Notes under the pieces: model-generated
What the model was told of the DNA's origin: nothing
What the model saw: the letters and a program-made list of their open reading frames with translations, nothing else
Database searches by the model: none
Shown: positions 17,153-25,875 of the stretch, in pieces
How the letters are laid out: each line of letters starts with the position of its first letter
Numbering within the stretch: the stretch's first letter is position 1
Position numbers and translations under genes: made by a program
Assembly (NCBI GenBank): GCA_046484285.1
Contig: JAWOBP010000176.1
Span: 1-51,699 of the forward strand
Reading direction: 5' to 3'
Source: CAZHCG01 sp046484285
GTDB taxonomy: Bacteria; Myxococcota_A; Polyangia; JAAYKL01
Length of the DNA: 51,699 bases

Positions 17153-18731
17153 GCTGGCTGTCCTGGCGGCGCTGCTCGCGCCGGCGAGCCTCGCGGCGCA
17201 GGGCGATCAGCTCGATCTGCTCGCCAGCGAGGTGCGCTCGCTGCTGCTGGAGAAGGCCCGCGCTCGCCTCGAGAAGCTGGATCCCGAGCTGGCCGGCTCG
17301 CCGCGGGGCCTGTTCCTGCGCGGCAGGCTGGCCTTCTACGAAGGGCGCTTCGACGAGGCGCTGGAGGTGCTGGGAGCGGCGCTGGCCGGGGCGCGCGCCG
17401 AGCAGGGCTGGCGTGCGCTCAGGCACAGGGTCGAGGCGACGCGCGGCGAGCTTGCCAAGCTGAAGCGCGCCGAGGGCGCCAGCGACGATTTTGTCTTCTT
17501 CGTCCCCGCCGGCAGCGAGGAGCTGCTGGTCCCCTACGCCGAGCGGGCGCTGGCCAGGCAGCTCGACGAGCTGGAGAGCGTCTTCGGCGACCGCCCGCAG
17601 TTCCCGATCGAAGTGGTCTTCCTCGGCGACGCCGAGGCGCTGGCCGCCTGCAGCGGGCTGACCTCCGAGCAGATCCAGCGCACCGGCACCGTGGCGGTCT
17701 CCAAGTACGGGCGCGTGATGCTGCTTTCGCCGCGCGCGCTGGCGACCGGGTATCCCTGGATAGACACGCTGGCCCACGAGCTGACCCACATGATGATCGC
17801 CCGCGCCTCGCTGGATCGCGCTCCGATCTGGCTCCACGAGGGAGTCGCCAAGCTGCTAGAGGGTCGCTGGCGCGGTCAGCTCGCCGGCGAGCTGACGCCG
17901 GGAGAGGCCTATCTCCTCGACCGCGCCGCGCGGGAGCGACGACTGATACCGCTGAGGCGCTTCCATCCATCGATCGCACACCTGCCCAACCAGGAGGACG
18001 CGGCGCTGGCCTACTCGCAGGTGCTCAGCTTCGTGCGCTACCTCGACGAGCGGCTGGAGGACGGCTGGCTGCGCGCGCTGCTGGCGCGACTGGGGCGCGG
18101 CGAGTCGGTCGGCGCGGCGCTGGCCGAGCTGTCCCGCTTCTCGCTGGAGCGTCTCTACCGCTGGTGGCGCCAGACCGCCAGCGGCGCCCGCCAGACGCCG
18201 ATCCCGGCGGTGGAGCTGATGAAACGCCGCTACCGGCGCGGCGCCACCACCCTGCGCGATCCCGAAGAGTCCGTACTCAGCCTCGAGGTGCGACGCCACC
18301 TGCGGCTGGGCGACCTGCTGCGGCTGCGCGGGCACGACCGGGCCGCCTCGCACGAGTTCGAACGAGCGCTGAAGCTGGCCGAGTCGCCCTCGCCGGCCAT
18401 CAGCGACCGGCTGGCCGGCTGCCTGCTGAACCTGGGCGATAACGAGCGCGCAGCCGAGCTGCTGGAGAGGATCGCAGAGCTGTACCCATTCCACGCCACC
18501 GCGCTGGTGCAGCTCGGCACCGCCAGGCTGCGGCTCGATCAACCCGAGAAAGCCGCCGAGGCATTCACCCGCGCCAACGCGATCCACCCCTTCCACCCGG
18601 CGCTGCACTGCCTGCTGGCCGACGCCCACGAGCGGCTGGGCCGCCACGAGCAGAGCGACACCGAAAAAAAGCGCTGCCGCCTGCTGGCCTCCGAGCGGAG
18701 CGGCGAGCGTCGGGCAGAAGCTCCCCGCTAA
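17133..18731 (+). CDS. Secreted gluzincin metallopeptidase-like protein with TPR repeats
   Basis: The 532-residue protein has a signal peptide (LAVLAALLAPASLAAQG). A short helical repeat region and then a peptidase-MA/gluzincin-like domain follow, with HELTH at 215-219 and a downstream Glu in APIWLHEGVAKLLEG (Glu236), which together give HExxH plus the third zinc ligand. The C-terminal third is tetratricopeptide-like (RLAGCLLNLGDNERAAELLE, ALVQLGTARLRLDQPEKAAE, LADAHERLGRHEQSDTEKKR). It probably works in the periplasm as a protease or a peptidase-fold adaptor. It overlaps the DUF4175 gene by 20 bp, so the two products likely act together. The substrate is unknown. Confidence 0.82.
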   Translation: MRRWFARLAVLAALLAPASLAAQGDQLDLLASEVRSLLLEKARARLEKLDPELAGSPRGLFLRGRLAFYEGRFDEALEVLGAALAGARAEQGWRALRHRVEATRGELAKLKRAEGASDDFVFFVPAGSEELLVPYAERALARQLDELESVFGDRPQFPIEVVFLGDAEALAACSGLTSEQIQRTGTVAVSKYGRVMLLSPRALATGYPWIDTLAHELTHMMIARASLDRAPIWLHEGVAKLLEGRWRGQLAGELTPGEAYLLDRAARERRLIPLRRFHPSIAHLPNQEDAALAYSQVLSFVRYLDERLEDGWLRALLARLGRGESVGAALAELSRFSLERLYRWWRQTASGARQTPIPAVELMKRRYRRGATTLRDPEESVLSLEVRRHLRLGDLLRLRGHDRAASHEFERALKLAESPSPAISDRLAGCLLNLGDNERAAELLERIAELYPFHATALVQLGTARLRLDQPEKAAEAFTRANAIHPFHPALHCLLADAHERLGRHEQSDTEKKRCRLLASERSGERRAEAPR

Positions 18732-19218
18732 ACCAAGGGCTCGCGCACGAATAACTTCGGCATTCGGCCGCCGATCCGTTCCGGCCCGCTTCTCATTGCA
18801 TCGGCAAGATCAAATACACCGGACCAGGCGTATTTTATATGCCTTTGAAGCTTTTTAGGCTAATTTTATTTGCCCCGGATAAACAGAAAGAATACCTGTC
18901 AGTCGGGCTCTGCAGTGGCCGGCCACGACCACGAGCGGCCTCCCGGGACCGAAAAACGCCCAAAACAGGCCGATTAAAGGCCGCAGGGCGTCTCGAGAGG
19001 CGTTTTTTGTAGTATTTTCATGTGCTTCAGGCAAAAACAACCGTCGAGGAGACAATCGACCGCCTCTCTCCCGGCAGTTTTGTTCCTGGCCGGTACATGC
19101 TGCTCGTCGAAGAATATTTGCATTTTATGCTTCTGAGCCGCATTCTGTTCGGTTCGTGATCCGCCGGCCCAGGGCCCCGGATCTGCGTGTCAAAGCCGAC
19201 GACTTCCTGTCGCTAACG
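18732..19218. other. AT-richer intergenic region without a credible gene
   Basis: A 487-bp gap between the convergent peptidase and lamin-tail genes. Its composition is less G/C-rich than its neighbours. It holds a hairpin AGGCGTAT-ttt-ATATGCCT (18826-18844, one G:U) followed by TTTGAAGCTTTTT, and an imperfect hairpin around GGCGTCTCGAGAGGCG followed by six T (to about 19007). Both could terminate the plus-strand transcript. A 66-codon minus-strand reading frame at 18855-19055 has no ribosome site and looks random. Confidence 0.5.
18826..18857 (+). terminator. Candidate intrinsic terminator after the TPR-peptidase gene
   Basis: Stem AGGCGUAU/AUAUGCCU with a 3-nt loop (18826-18844, one G:U pair). 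A T-rich tail broken by GAAGC (TTTGAAGCTTTTT) follows. It lies about 95 bp after the stop codon. The stem is weak for a high-GC genome, so confidence is limited. Confidence 0.35.
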
Positions 19219-21795
19219 TTACCAGTGGCAGTCGTACTGGATCTCGCTGGCGTGGCGGCCCAGGACCAGGACCGGGTTGTACCCGTCCGGGCCGCCGGCC
19301 GGCTCGCAGACCCCGCCGTCCGGTGGCGAGACCTGCGCCTCGACTCCTCCGTCCAGCGGCGGGGTGTTGAAGAAAAAAACCGAATCGTACGGGCCGCCGT
19401 CGGGGACGATGTTACCGCTCTGGGCTCCACCGGGGCCGAAGACCACTGCGTCGGCGTCGCCGATCCCGACCAGCCAGACCTGCACGCCGACGGCGACCCG
19501 CACCTGGAGAAATCCGCGCGAGTCGTCGAGGACCAGCCCGGGCACCTCGCCGCCGATCGACTGAAGCAGGCTGTCCGGGATCAGGTTGAACTCGATGCCG
19601 CTGTCGCCGGACGACAGCACGCGCGCGATGATCCGACCCCACCACTCGCCCGCCGGCGGCGTGGCGACCAGGTGGATCTTCTCGCCGACCGGGACGTCGT
19701 CGATCTCGACCCCGCCGTCCGCGCCGCTGATCGCGACTCCCAGCTCCGGGTGCTCGAAGACGTAGAGCTCGGCGCCTTCGATCGGCACGGCGCCGGCATC
19801 CGTGTCCGACTCCTGGATCACGCCCTGCAAGGTGAGCTGCATCGCGTTGCACTCGGCCCACGGCACCAGGTCCACCGTCCGCCCCGGGGAGAGATCGGCA
19901 CAGGGATCGCCGCCGCTGGCCGAGCAGTGGTCCACCAGCGCGATGCTGGCCGGATCGGGCCTGACCATCGACACCCCGCAGGGAGTCTCGCCCGCGAAGT
20001 AGATCGCCTCGTCGGCCGGATCTCCGAAGCCGTCGCGCACCAGGATCGAGCCGGCCGTGTCGTCGATCTCCATCGAACCCCCTCCGGCCGCGACGCTGCA
20101 CGCCTCGTACACCTCCAGCGGGGACGGGGCCTGGGGACCGCCCCAGACCGTGACCGCCGCGCCCGGATCGAGCCAGAACCCATCCTGGAACTCGTGCAGC
20201 GTCGCGGCGTCTCCGTCCTCGAGCGTCCAGCCGCTCAGGTTCAGCGAGCCGTCGGTGGTGTTGACCAGCTCGACGAACTCGTCGCCGTCGTCGACCTCGC
20301 CGTCGCCGTTGAGATCGAGGGTCGGGCAATGGTGGATTTCGGAAACGACCAGGTCCGAAGCCGACCCGACGCAGGCCGGGTAGTCGGCCAGGTCCGGATC
20401 GGCTCCGGGCGAGCTGGCCGCACAGGGCTGCGCGGAGCAGACCCGGTCGTGCGGCTCGAAGGCGATGTCGAACAGCCGGGGCCGCCCCAGCGACACGCCG
20501 CAGTCGAGGTCGGAAAAATCGTAGTCGACCCAGTCCACCTCGCGGCCCAGCTCGTCGCGCACGACCAGCGCGCCCGAGGTGTCGCCCAGCGCGGGCGGTC
20601 CCTGGCTGAAGGCGATCGCGCAGGTGTGATCCAGATCGTCAGAGTCGGGCAGCTCCGGCCCGCCCCAGGCCATGATCGCCGCGCCGGGGCCGACCTCGGC
20701 TCCGTAGGGGAAGGTGTGCAGCAGGTTCTCCTGACCGTCCTCGATCGTCCAGCCGCCCAGCTCCAGCTCCTCGCCGGTGGTGTTGACCAGCTCGATGAAC
20801 TCGTCGCCGTCGTCGACCTGGCCGTCGCCGTTGAGATCCTCCACCGGGCAGACGTGCAGCTCGGCGATCGCCAGGTCGGGCCGGCAGTGGACGCGCACCG
20901 AGGAGAGGTGGTCGTCGATCACCAGCACCGGCCGGGTGTCGTTCCAGATCCGGGGTCGCTCGAGCGTGTCGCAGCCGTGGGCGGTCTCGGGAGGCTCGGC
21001 GACCCCGACCTCGACGAAACCCCGGCCGTCGAACTCGTCGGGGATGTTGAAGACGTACAGCTCGCCGCCGTCCAGCTCGACCGGCTCTCCGATTGATCCG
21101 GAGCGCTCGATCTTGCCCAGCGCGTCGGGGCGGATCGCCAGGTGCACGATTCCGTATCCGGGCTGCGGGACGACGTCGCCCAGGCTTGCGATCTCTTCCA
21201 GCCGCTCCCGCTCGACCAGCTCGAGATCGCGGGCGGAGACCCCGGATCCGAGCGCGGTCGAATCGACGCGCCCGAGGTGCTCCCCGTCGCCGTCGGCCAC
21301 GATGTGGATCAGCTCCCCGGCGGGCAAATCGTTCAGCTCGTAGGATCCGTCGCCGCCGCTGAGCGTCTCGAAGCTCGACTCGGGCCACTCGAACTCCATG
21401 TAGCGGAAGACCCGCGCCCCGGCGACCGCGGAGATCTCGGCGCCGGCGTCCGGGTTCGGGTAGTCGATCGCGCGCACCTCGCCCGTCAGCGTCGCGGCGG
21501 TGTCGCTATCGCCGTCCGCATCGGCGTCGGTATCCGTGTCCGCGTCGGTGTCCGTATCCGCGTCCGCGTCAGCATCGGTGTCGGTATCGGTGTCGATGTC
21601 CGAATCAGAACTCGAGTCCGTGTCCTCTCCGTCCCCTGTGTCCTTTTCGGAATCCGAGTCCGCATCTCCGTCCGCGTCCGCGCCGGTGTCGACTCCGGAG
21701 TCGATTCCACCCGCCGGATGCTCGCGCCCGCCCAGGTCGCAGCCCCAGGCCACGGCCGCCGTCAGCGCAACGAACCCCCAATGTCTTCCACGCAT
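19219..21795 (-). CDS. Large lipoprotein with Asp/Thr/Ser linker and two lamin-tail-like domains
   Basis: The 858-residue precursor has lipobox AWGC (Cys19), then a very acidic repetitive linker (residues 32-99, mostly DTDTDADAD-type dipeptides). A carboxypeptidase-regulatory-like domain follows (about 102-200). Two lamin-tail-like domains come next (about 308-440 and 482-620), each opening with a CPxxDLNGDG[QE]VDDGDEF segment and GGWT/SGWTxEDG. A last regulatory-like domain lies at about 640-760. The DLNGDGxVDDGDE loops have EF-hand/dockerin calcium-ligand spacing. Many Cys pairs suggest disulfides. It is probably displayed on the cell surface or outer membrane. I start at ATG 21795 because it gives the signal peptide; the reading frame stays open further upstream. 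No enzymatic motif seen. Confidence 0.78.
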   Translation of the reverse strand: MRGRHWGFVALTAAVAWGCDLGGREHPAGGIDSGVDTGADADGDADSDSEKDTGDGEDTDSSSDSDIDTDTDTDADADADTDTDADTDTDADADGDSDTAATLTGEVRAIDYPNPDAGAEISAVAGARVFRYMEFEWPESSFETLSGGDGSYELNDLPAGELIHIVADGDGEHLGRVDSTALGSGVSARDLELVERERLEEIASLGDVVPQPGYGIVHLAIRPDALGKIERSGSIGEPVELDGGELYVFNIPDEFDGRGFVEVGVAEPPETAHGCDTLERPRIWNDTRPVLVIDDHLSSVRVHCRPDLAIAELHVCPVEDLNGDGQVDDGDEFIELVNTTGEELELGGWTIEDGQENLLHTFPYGAEVGPGAAIMAWGGPELPDSDDLDHTCAIAFSQGPPALGDTSGALVVRDELGREVDWVDYDFSDLDCGVSLGRPRLFDIAFEPHDRVCSAQPCAASSPGADPDLADYPACVGSASDLVVSEIHHCPTLDLNGDGEVDDGDEFVELVNTTDGSLNLSGWTLEDGDAATLHEFQDGFWLDPGAAVTVWGGPQAPSPLEVYEACSVAAGGGSMEIDDTAGSILVRDGFGDPADEAIYFAGETPCGVSMVRPDPASIALVDHCSASGGDPCADLSPGRTVDLVPWAECNAMQLTLQGVIQESDTDAGAVPIEGAELYVFEHPELGVAISGADGGVEIDDVPVGEKIHLVATPPAGEWWGRIIARVLSSGDSGIEFNLIPDSLLQSIGGEVPGLVLDDSRGFLQVRVAVGVQVWLVGIGDADAVVFGPGGAQSGNIVPDGGPYDSVFFFNTPPLDGGVEAQVSPPDGGVCEPAGGPDGYNPVLVLGRHASEIQYDCHW
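21499..21702 (-). repeat. Acidic dipeptide-repeat coding stretch (Asp-Thr/Asp-Ala/Asp-Ser)
   Basis: The DNA alternates variants of the hexamer GACGCG/GATACC, encoding the linker just after the lipid attachment Cys of the lamin-tail lipoprotein. Synonymous variation between units indicates an old repeat under amino-acid selection, not a fresh satellite. A shorter version of the same linker occurs in the choice-of-anchor L lipoprotein near 49.98 kb. Confidence 0.75.
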
Positions 21796-21820
21796 GATCT
21801 CAACTCCCGGTACCACAACA

Positions 21821-21849
21821 GTTATGTAAGACGAGCCCGCCCGTTTCAA
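21821..21849 (-). promoter_or_regulatory. Candidate promoter of the lamin-tail lipoprotein
   Basis: Minus strand: TTGAAA (21844-21849), 17-bp spacer, CATAAC (21821-21826). The gene start is about 25 bp further on with GGGAG as ribosome site. It lies in the divergent 161-bp region shared with tldD. Confidence 0.35.
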
Positions 21850-21956
21850 GTTGTTGCACTGGACGCCGGACACGGCTCACGATGCGGCTCGACAGCGATC
21901 GCGTCGAGCGATACCTTGTCCATCGGAGCAACGAGCCGTCGAGGAGAAAAAGAACC

Positions 21957-23513
21957 ATGAGACACACGATCGACAGGCGCAACTTCATCCGGATCGGCGC
22001 GGCCGGCGCCGCCGCCGCGCCGGTGCTGCTGACGTCGTGCGCCCACCCGCCGGCCGCGGTCGGGCGACCGCAGGCGGCGAAGAAGAGCGCAGCGCGCGCC
22101 GACTACTTCGCGAGCAACTTCGGCGTCGACGAGGAGCTGCTGCGCAAGGTGATCCGCCGCGGGATGTCCAAGGGCGGCGACTTCGCCGAGGTCTTCGTGC
22201 AGCACCGGGCGGGCGACTACATCGGTTTCGAGGACGAGCAGGTCAACCGCGCCTACGCCCAGGTCGACCTGGGCGCCGGGATCCGCGTGCTCGAGGGCGA
22301 CCAGACCGGCTACGCCTACACCGAGGAGCTGACCGAAAAGAGCCTGCTGGCCGCGGCCGAGACCGCGGCCACGATCGCGACCGGCCAGCCCGGGTCGGCG
22401 CCGAGCTCGTTCTCCAGCGTGGAGATGCCCCGCCTCTACGAGACGCGGCGGCTGTGGAGCGCGGCCGCGCCCGACTCCAAGATCGACCTGGTGCAGCGGG
22501 TGGGGGAGAAGGTGCGCGGCGGCGATCCGAGCATCGTCAAGGCCGCGGTGCACTTCATGGACGAGGACGAGGTGATCCTGGTCGCCAACTCCGAGGGGCT
22601 GATCGCCGAGGACACGCGCCCGCTGACCTTCCTCTACGCCACCTGCGTCGCCGAGAAGGACGGGCGCGTGGAGAGCAACTCCTACTCGCGCAGCCGCCGC
22701 GAGGGCCCGTCGATGTACAGCGACGCGCTGATAGACGAAATCGCCCGCGAGGCGGTCGATCGCACCATGCTGCTGTTCGACGCCCGCGTGCCCGAGGCGG
22801 GGGAGATGCCGGTCGTGCTGGCGCCCGCCACCTCGGGAATCCTGCTGCACGAGGCGATGGGCCACGGCTTCGAGGCGGACTTCAACCGCAAGGGGACCTC
22901 GATCTTCTCTACGATGATGGACGAGCCGGTGGCCGAGAGCTTCGTAAGCATCGTCGACACGGCTCTCGAGGAAAAGGCGCGCGGCTCGATCAACATCGAC
23001 GACGAGGGCACGCCCGGCCAGAGCACCGTGCTCGTGGAGAACGGACGGCTGGTCTCCTACCTGCACGACCGCATCAGCGCGGCCCACTACGGAGTGGAGC
23101 GCACCGGCAACGGACGGCGCGAGGACTTTCGCTGCGTGCCGCTGCCCAGGATGCGGGTCACGACGATGGAAAACGGACCCCACGATCCCGAGGAGATCAT
23201 CCGCTCGGTGAAGCACGGGCTCTACGCGGTGGACTTCGCCAACGGCGAGGTCAACATCGGCGCGGGCGACTACAGCTTCTACGTCAAGACCGGCTACCTG
23301 ATCGAGGACGGGAAGATCACCTCGCCGGTCAAGGACGTCAACCTGACGGGCAACGGCCCGGACAGCCTCTCCAAGGTGGTGATGGTGGGCGACGACAAGC
23401 AACTCGACGGCGGAACCTGGGCCTGCGGCAAGGACGGGCAGTCCGTGCCGGTCGGGCTGGGGCTGCCCACGGTCAAGGTTTCGGCGATCACGGTCGGCGG
23501 GGTGAACTCATGA
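21957..23513 (+). CDS. tldD: TldD-family metalloprotease with Tat/lipoprotein-type signal
   Basis: The 518-residue protein is a TldD subunit of the TldD/TldE protease, which matures modified peptides such as microcin B17 and degrades unfolded small proteins. The active-site motif HEAMGHGFEAD (HExxxH plus Glu/Asp) is intact. Conserved ends such as GDYSFYVKTGYLIEDGKITSPV and GKDGQSVPVGLGLPTVKVS are present. Unusually, the N-terminus reads MRHTIDRRNFIRIGAAGAAA and then PVLLTSCAHPP, a twin-arginine signal followed by a lipobox-like Cys28. Ordinary TldD is cytosolic. ATG 21957 is preferred; the frame is open upstream but without a better start. It overlaps tldE by 4 bp (ATGA). Confidence 0.92.
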   Translation: MRHTIDRRNFIRIGAAGAAAAPVLLTSCAHPPAAVGRPQAAKKSAARADYFASNFGVDEELLRKVIRRGMSKGGDFAEVFVQHRAGDYIGFEDEQVNRAYAQVDLGAGIRVLEGDQTGYAYTEELTEKSLLAAAETAATIATGQPGSAPSSFSSVEMPRLYETRRLWSAAAPDSKIDLVQRVGEKVRGGDPSIVKAAVHFMDEDEVILVANSEGLIAEDTRPLTFLYATCVAEKDGRVESNSYSRSRREGPSMYSDALIDEIAREAVDRTMLLFDARVPEAGEMPVVLAPATSGILLHEAMGHGFEADFNRKGTSIFSTMMDEPVAESFVSIVDTALEEKARGSINIDDEGTPGQSTVLVENGRLVSYLHDRISAAHYGVERTGNGRREDFRCVPLPRMRVTTMENGPHDPEEIIRSVKHGLYAVDFANGEVNIGAGDYSFYVKTGYLIEDGKITSPVKDVNLTGNGPDSLSKVVMVGDDKQLDGGTWACGKDGQSVPVGLGLPTVKVSAITVGGVNS

Positions 23514-24838
23514 GCGGAACACAAGAGCTGAAGAAGATGGCGCGCACCGCGCTGGACGGTGCGCTGAAACGCGGAGTCAAGGGCGTCAGGGCGGTGGCCT
23601 ACCGCTCGCGGAACGTCTCGGTCACCTATCGCAAGGGGCGCCCGGACAGGGTCGAGGAGTCGTCGCGGCGCAGCCTGACGCTGCACCTCTACATCGACGG
23701 GAAGTACACCGCCTGCGAGACCAACGACCTGCGGCGCGAGGCGCTCGACTCCTTTCTCGACGACTCGGTGGCGATGGCCCGCGCGATGACGCCGGATCCC
23801 TTTCGCGAGATGCCGGATCCGAAGCTGTACGAGGGCCGGCGCGAGCTCGACCTGGAGCTGTACGACCCGGCGATCTCGAAGGTCGGCTCCGAGGAGCGCC
23901 GCCGCCTGGCCGGCGATATCGAGAGCGCCGCGCTCGACGAAGCGGGCGAGCGGGCGATATCGGCCGAGACGAGCTACGAGGACGAGCAGTCCGAGCTGTA
24001 CCAGATCCACTCCAACGGGTTCGAAGGCTCCAGGCGCGGCACCCAGTTCTGGATGTTCGGCGAGCTGTCGCTGCGCGACGAGGGCGACCGGCGGCCGAGC
24101 GGCTGGGACATCTCCGGCTCGCGGCGGAGAGACGGTCTGCCCGACCCGGCCGAGGTGGGGCGCGGCGCGGCCGAGCGGGCCCGCCTGCGGCTCGGCGCAG
24201 AGCAGGTCGGCACGCGACGCACGACGATGATCGTGGAGAACCGCACGGTCGGCAGGCTGCTGGGCAAGCTGCTGGCGGTCACCAGCGGGCGGGCGGTGCA
24301 GCAACGGCGCTCCTTTCTCGCCGACGCCAGGGGCGAGAAGGTCGGCTCCGAGCTGCTGACCCTGATCGACGATCCGTTCGTGCCGGGCGGCTTCGGCTCG
24401 CGGCTGTTCGACTCAGAGGGGATCGCCGCGGAGAAGATGCCGGTCTTCCAAAACGGGGTGTTCCGCAACTTCTACATCGACACCTACTACGGCAAGAAGC
24501 TGGAGGCGGAGCCGACCACCGGCTCCCGCTCCAACGTGGTGATACCGCCCGGCGAGGCCGACCTGGAGCGGCTGATGGCCGACGCCGGCGACGGGATCCT
24601 GGTGCGCGGCTTCATCGGCGGCAACTCCAACCCAACCACCGGCGACTTCTCGCTGGGAGTCTACGGCACGCTGTTCGAGGGCGGAAAACCGGGCGGCGCG
24701 GTGGCCGAGATGAACATCGCCGGCAATCACCTGGAGCTGTGGAAGCGGCTGGTCGCGGTGGGCAGCGACACCTGGAAGCACGGCCGCCTGCGCGTGCCGA
24801 GCCTCGTCTTCGAGGGCGTGCAGTTCTCCGGCAGCTGA
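23510..24838 (+). CDS. tldE: TldE/PmbA-family protein
   Basis: The 442-residue partner of TldD. It has the same overall fold without the zinc ligands and ends with typical blocks: NVVIPPGEADLERLMADAGD, GILVRGFIGGNSNPTTGDFS, FSLGVYGTLFEGGKPGGAVA and AEMNIAGNHLELW. The start ATGA overlaps the tldD stop, so the subunits are translationally coupled, as expected for a heterodimer. No signal peptide is visible (MSGTQELKKMARTALDG), which contrasts with the exported-looking TldD. It is convergent with the methyltransferase gene, 11 bp apart. Confidence 0.92.
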   Translation: MSGTQELKKMARTALDGALKRGVKGVRAVAYRSRNVSVTYRKGRPDRVEESSRRSLTLHLYIDGKYTACETNDLRREALDSFLDDSVAMARAMTPDPFREMPDPKLYEGRRELDLELYDPAISKVGSEERRRLAGDIESAALDEAGERAISAETSYEDEQSELYQIHSNGFEGSRRGTQFWMFGELSLRDEGDRRPSGWDISGSRRRDGLPDPAEVGRGAAERARLRLGAEQVGTRRTTMIVENRTVGRLLGKLLAVTSGRAVQQRRSFLADARGEKVGSELLTLIDDPFVPGGFGSRLFDSEGIAAEKMPVFQNGVFRNFYIDTYYGKKLEAEPTTGSRSNVVIPPGEADLERLMADAGDGILVRGFIGGNSNPTTGDFSLGVYGTLFEGGKPGGAVAEMNIAGNHLELWKRLVAVGSDTWKHGRLRVPSLVFEGVQFSGS

Positions 24839-24849
24839 GTCGGGCTCGA

Positions 24850-25488
24850 TCAGCTGCTCGGCGCGGCGGCGGCTATCGCGGCGAACGCTCCTTTGCCGTG
24901 GCCGGGGCGGACCGGCTCGTCTTTCGTGATCTCGTCGAGCGGGGCGAACAGGGTCTGGCGAAAGGCGAGATCGACGAAGCCGGCCTCGCGCAGCGCGGCG
25001 GCGACCTGGGAGGCGGTGTAGAAGGTGGCCTCTTTGTAGAAGGCGCTGCTGGAGCGGCCCCGTTCGTAGGCCCGGCCCAGCTCGGTGTCGAGATCGACCA
25101 GGCCCACCACCAGCCGCCCACCGGGCCGCAGCACGCGCAGCGCCTCGGCAAAGGCGCGCTCGGCGTCGTCGAGGAAGCAGAGGGTCGTGACCATCAGCAG
25201 CGCGTCGCACGTCCCGCCGGCCAGCGGCAGCTCCTCGCCGCGCCCGCCGACCGCGCTCACTCTGCGCCGCAGGGCCAGCCGCGCCATCTGGCCGCAGGGC
25301 TCCACGCCCAGCCCCACCCCCAGCTCGGCGGCGAAACGTCCCGTGCCGACCCCGATCTCCAGCATCCTGCCCCCGGACGGCAGTAGCTCGCGAATCGCCC
25401 GCAGCTCGGCGCGGTAGACCGGCTCGTGGCGCTCGAACCATTGCTCGTAGCGATCGGTGTACGCTTCGAAAGCCGCAGTGCGTGGCAT
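24850..25488 (-). CDS. Class I SAM-dependent methyltransferase
   Basis: A 212-residue methyltransferase of the Methyltransf_11/25 type, probably acting on a small molecule. Motif I is MLEIGVGTGRFAAELG (about 42-57), the post-I acidic position is GVEPCGQM, and motif III is ALRVLRPGGRLVVGLVDLDT. The opening FEAYTDRYEQWFERHEPVYR is common in this family. ATG 25488 has GGGGAGGAGAGG before it. The substrate is unknown. The neighbours (tldE, an MFS pump) do not define a pathway. Confidence 0.88.
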   Translation of the reverse strand: MPRTAAFEAYTDRYEQWFERHEPVYRAELRAIRELLPSGGRMLEIGVGTGRFAAELGVGLGVEPCGQMARLALRRRVSAVGGRGEELPLAGGTCDALLMVTTLCFLDDAERAFAEALRVLRPGGRLVVGLVDLDTELGRAYERGRSSSAFYKEATFYTASQVAAALREAGFVDLAFRQTLFAPLDEITKDEPVRPGHGKGAFAAIAAAAPSS

Positions 25489-25875
25489 CCTCTCCTCCCC
25501 GCGCCGGAGCCCGTCCGTTCCGAGAACAAATAGCACATCCTCATGGAAAACAGCACCGACATGATCGCGCTCCAGCCCTACCCCTGCATCACCGGCGAGC
25601 CGATGGTCCAGGCTCCGGAGCGACAGGCTGAGAGTGCTCGAAAACGACGCGCTGGTCGCGCCGGACGGAACCGCCTACCTGGTCGGAGAGTACGGCCTGA
25701 TCGCACGCAACGGCTGCCAGTGAGCCTCGACCGCGCGGACGGACGGCTCCGCGCGCGGCGCCCGTCTGGACAGCGGCGGCCGCTTCGCGTATCTGTGGTC
25801 CCGGTTTTGGAAAGGACCGTGAACGGCTTCTTGGACCAGCTCGGTTCGCTTCCCGGCGAAAGTGGGTAGCCCGTG
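25489..25875. other. Gap with remnants of coding sequence
   Basis: 387 bp between the methyltransferase and the MFS gene. The plus strand holds a possible frameshifted small gene (see 25543-25723). The part after 25724 shows no convincing coding signal, although a frame ends GFLDQLGSLPGESG just before the pump start. No RNA gene or clear terminator seen. Confidence 0.4.
25543..25723 (+). pseudogene. Possible small frameshifted gene
   Basis: ATG 25543 opens MENSTDMIALQPYPCITGEP and the next dozen residues look protein-like; the frame then becomes Arg-rich. In a different frame, DRLRVLENDALVAPDGTAYL followed by VGEYGLIARNGCQ and a stop (25721-25723) looks equally protein-like. Joining the two needs a frameshift near 25620. 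The family is not recognised. It may be noise. Confidence 0.2.

Noticed and set aside
18855..19055. 66-codon minus-strand open frame
   Set aside because: No ribosome site, no homology I recognise, and it overlaps hairpin-rich intergenic DNA.
21499..21702. Phase-variable hexanucleotide tract
   Set aside because: The units are degenerate at synonymous positions and a six-base unit would not shift the frame, so no on/off switching is expected.
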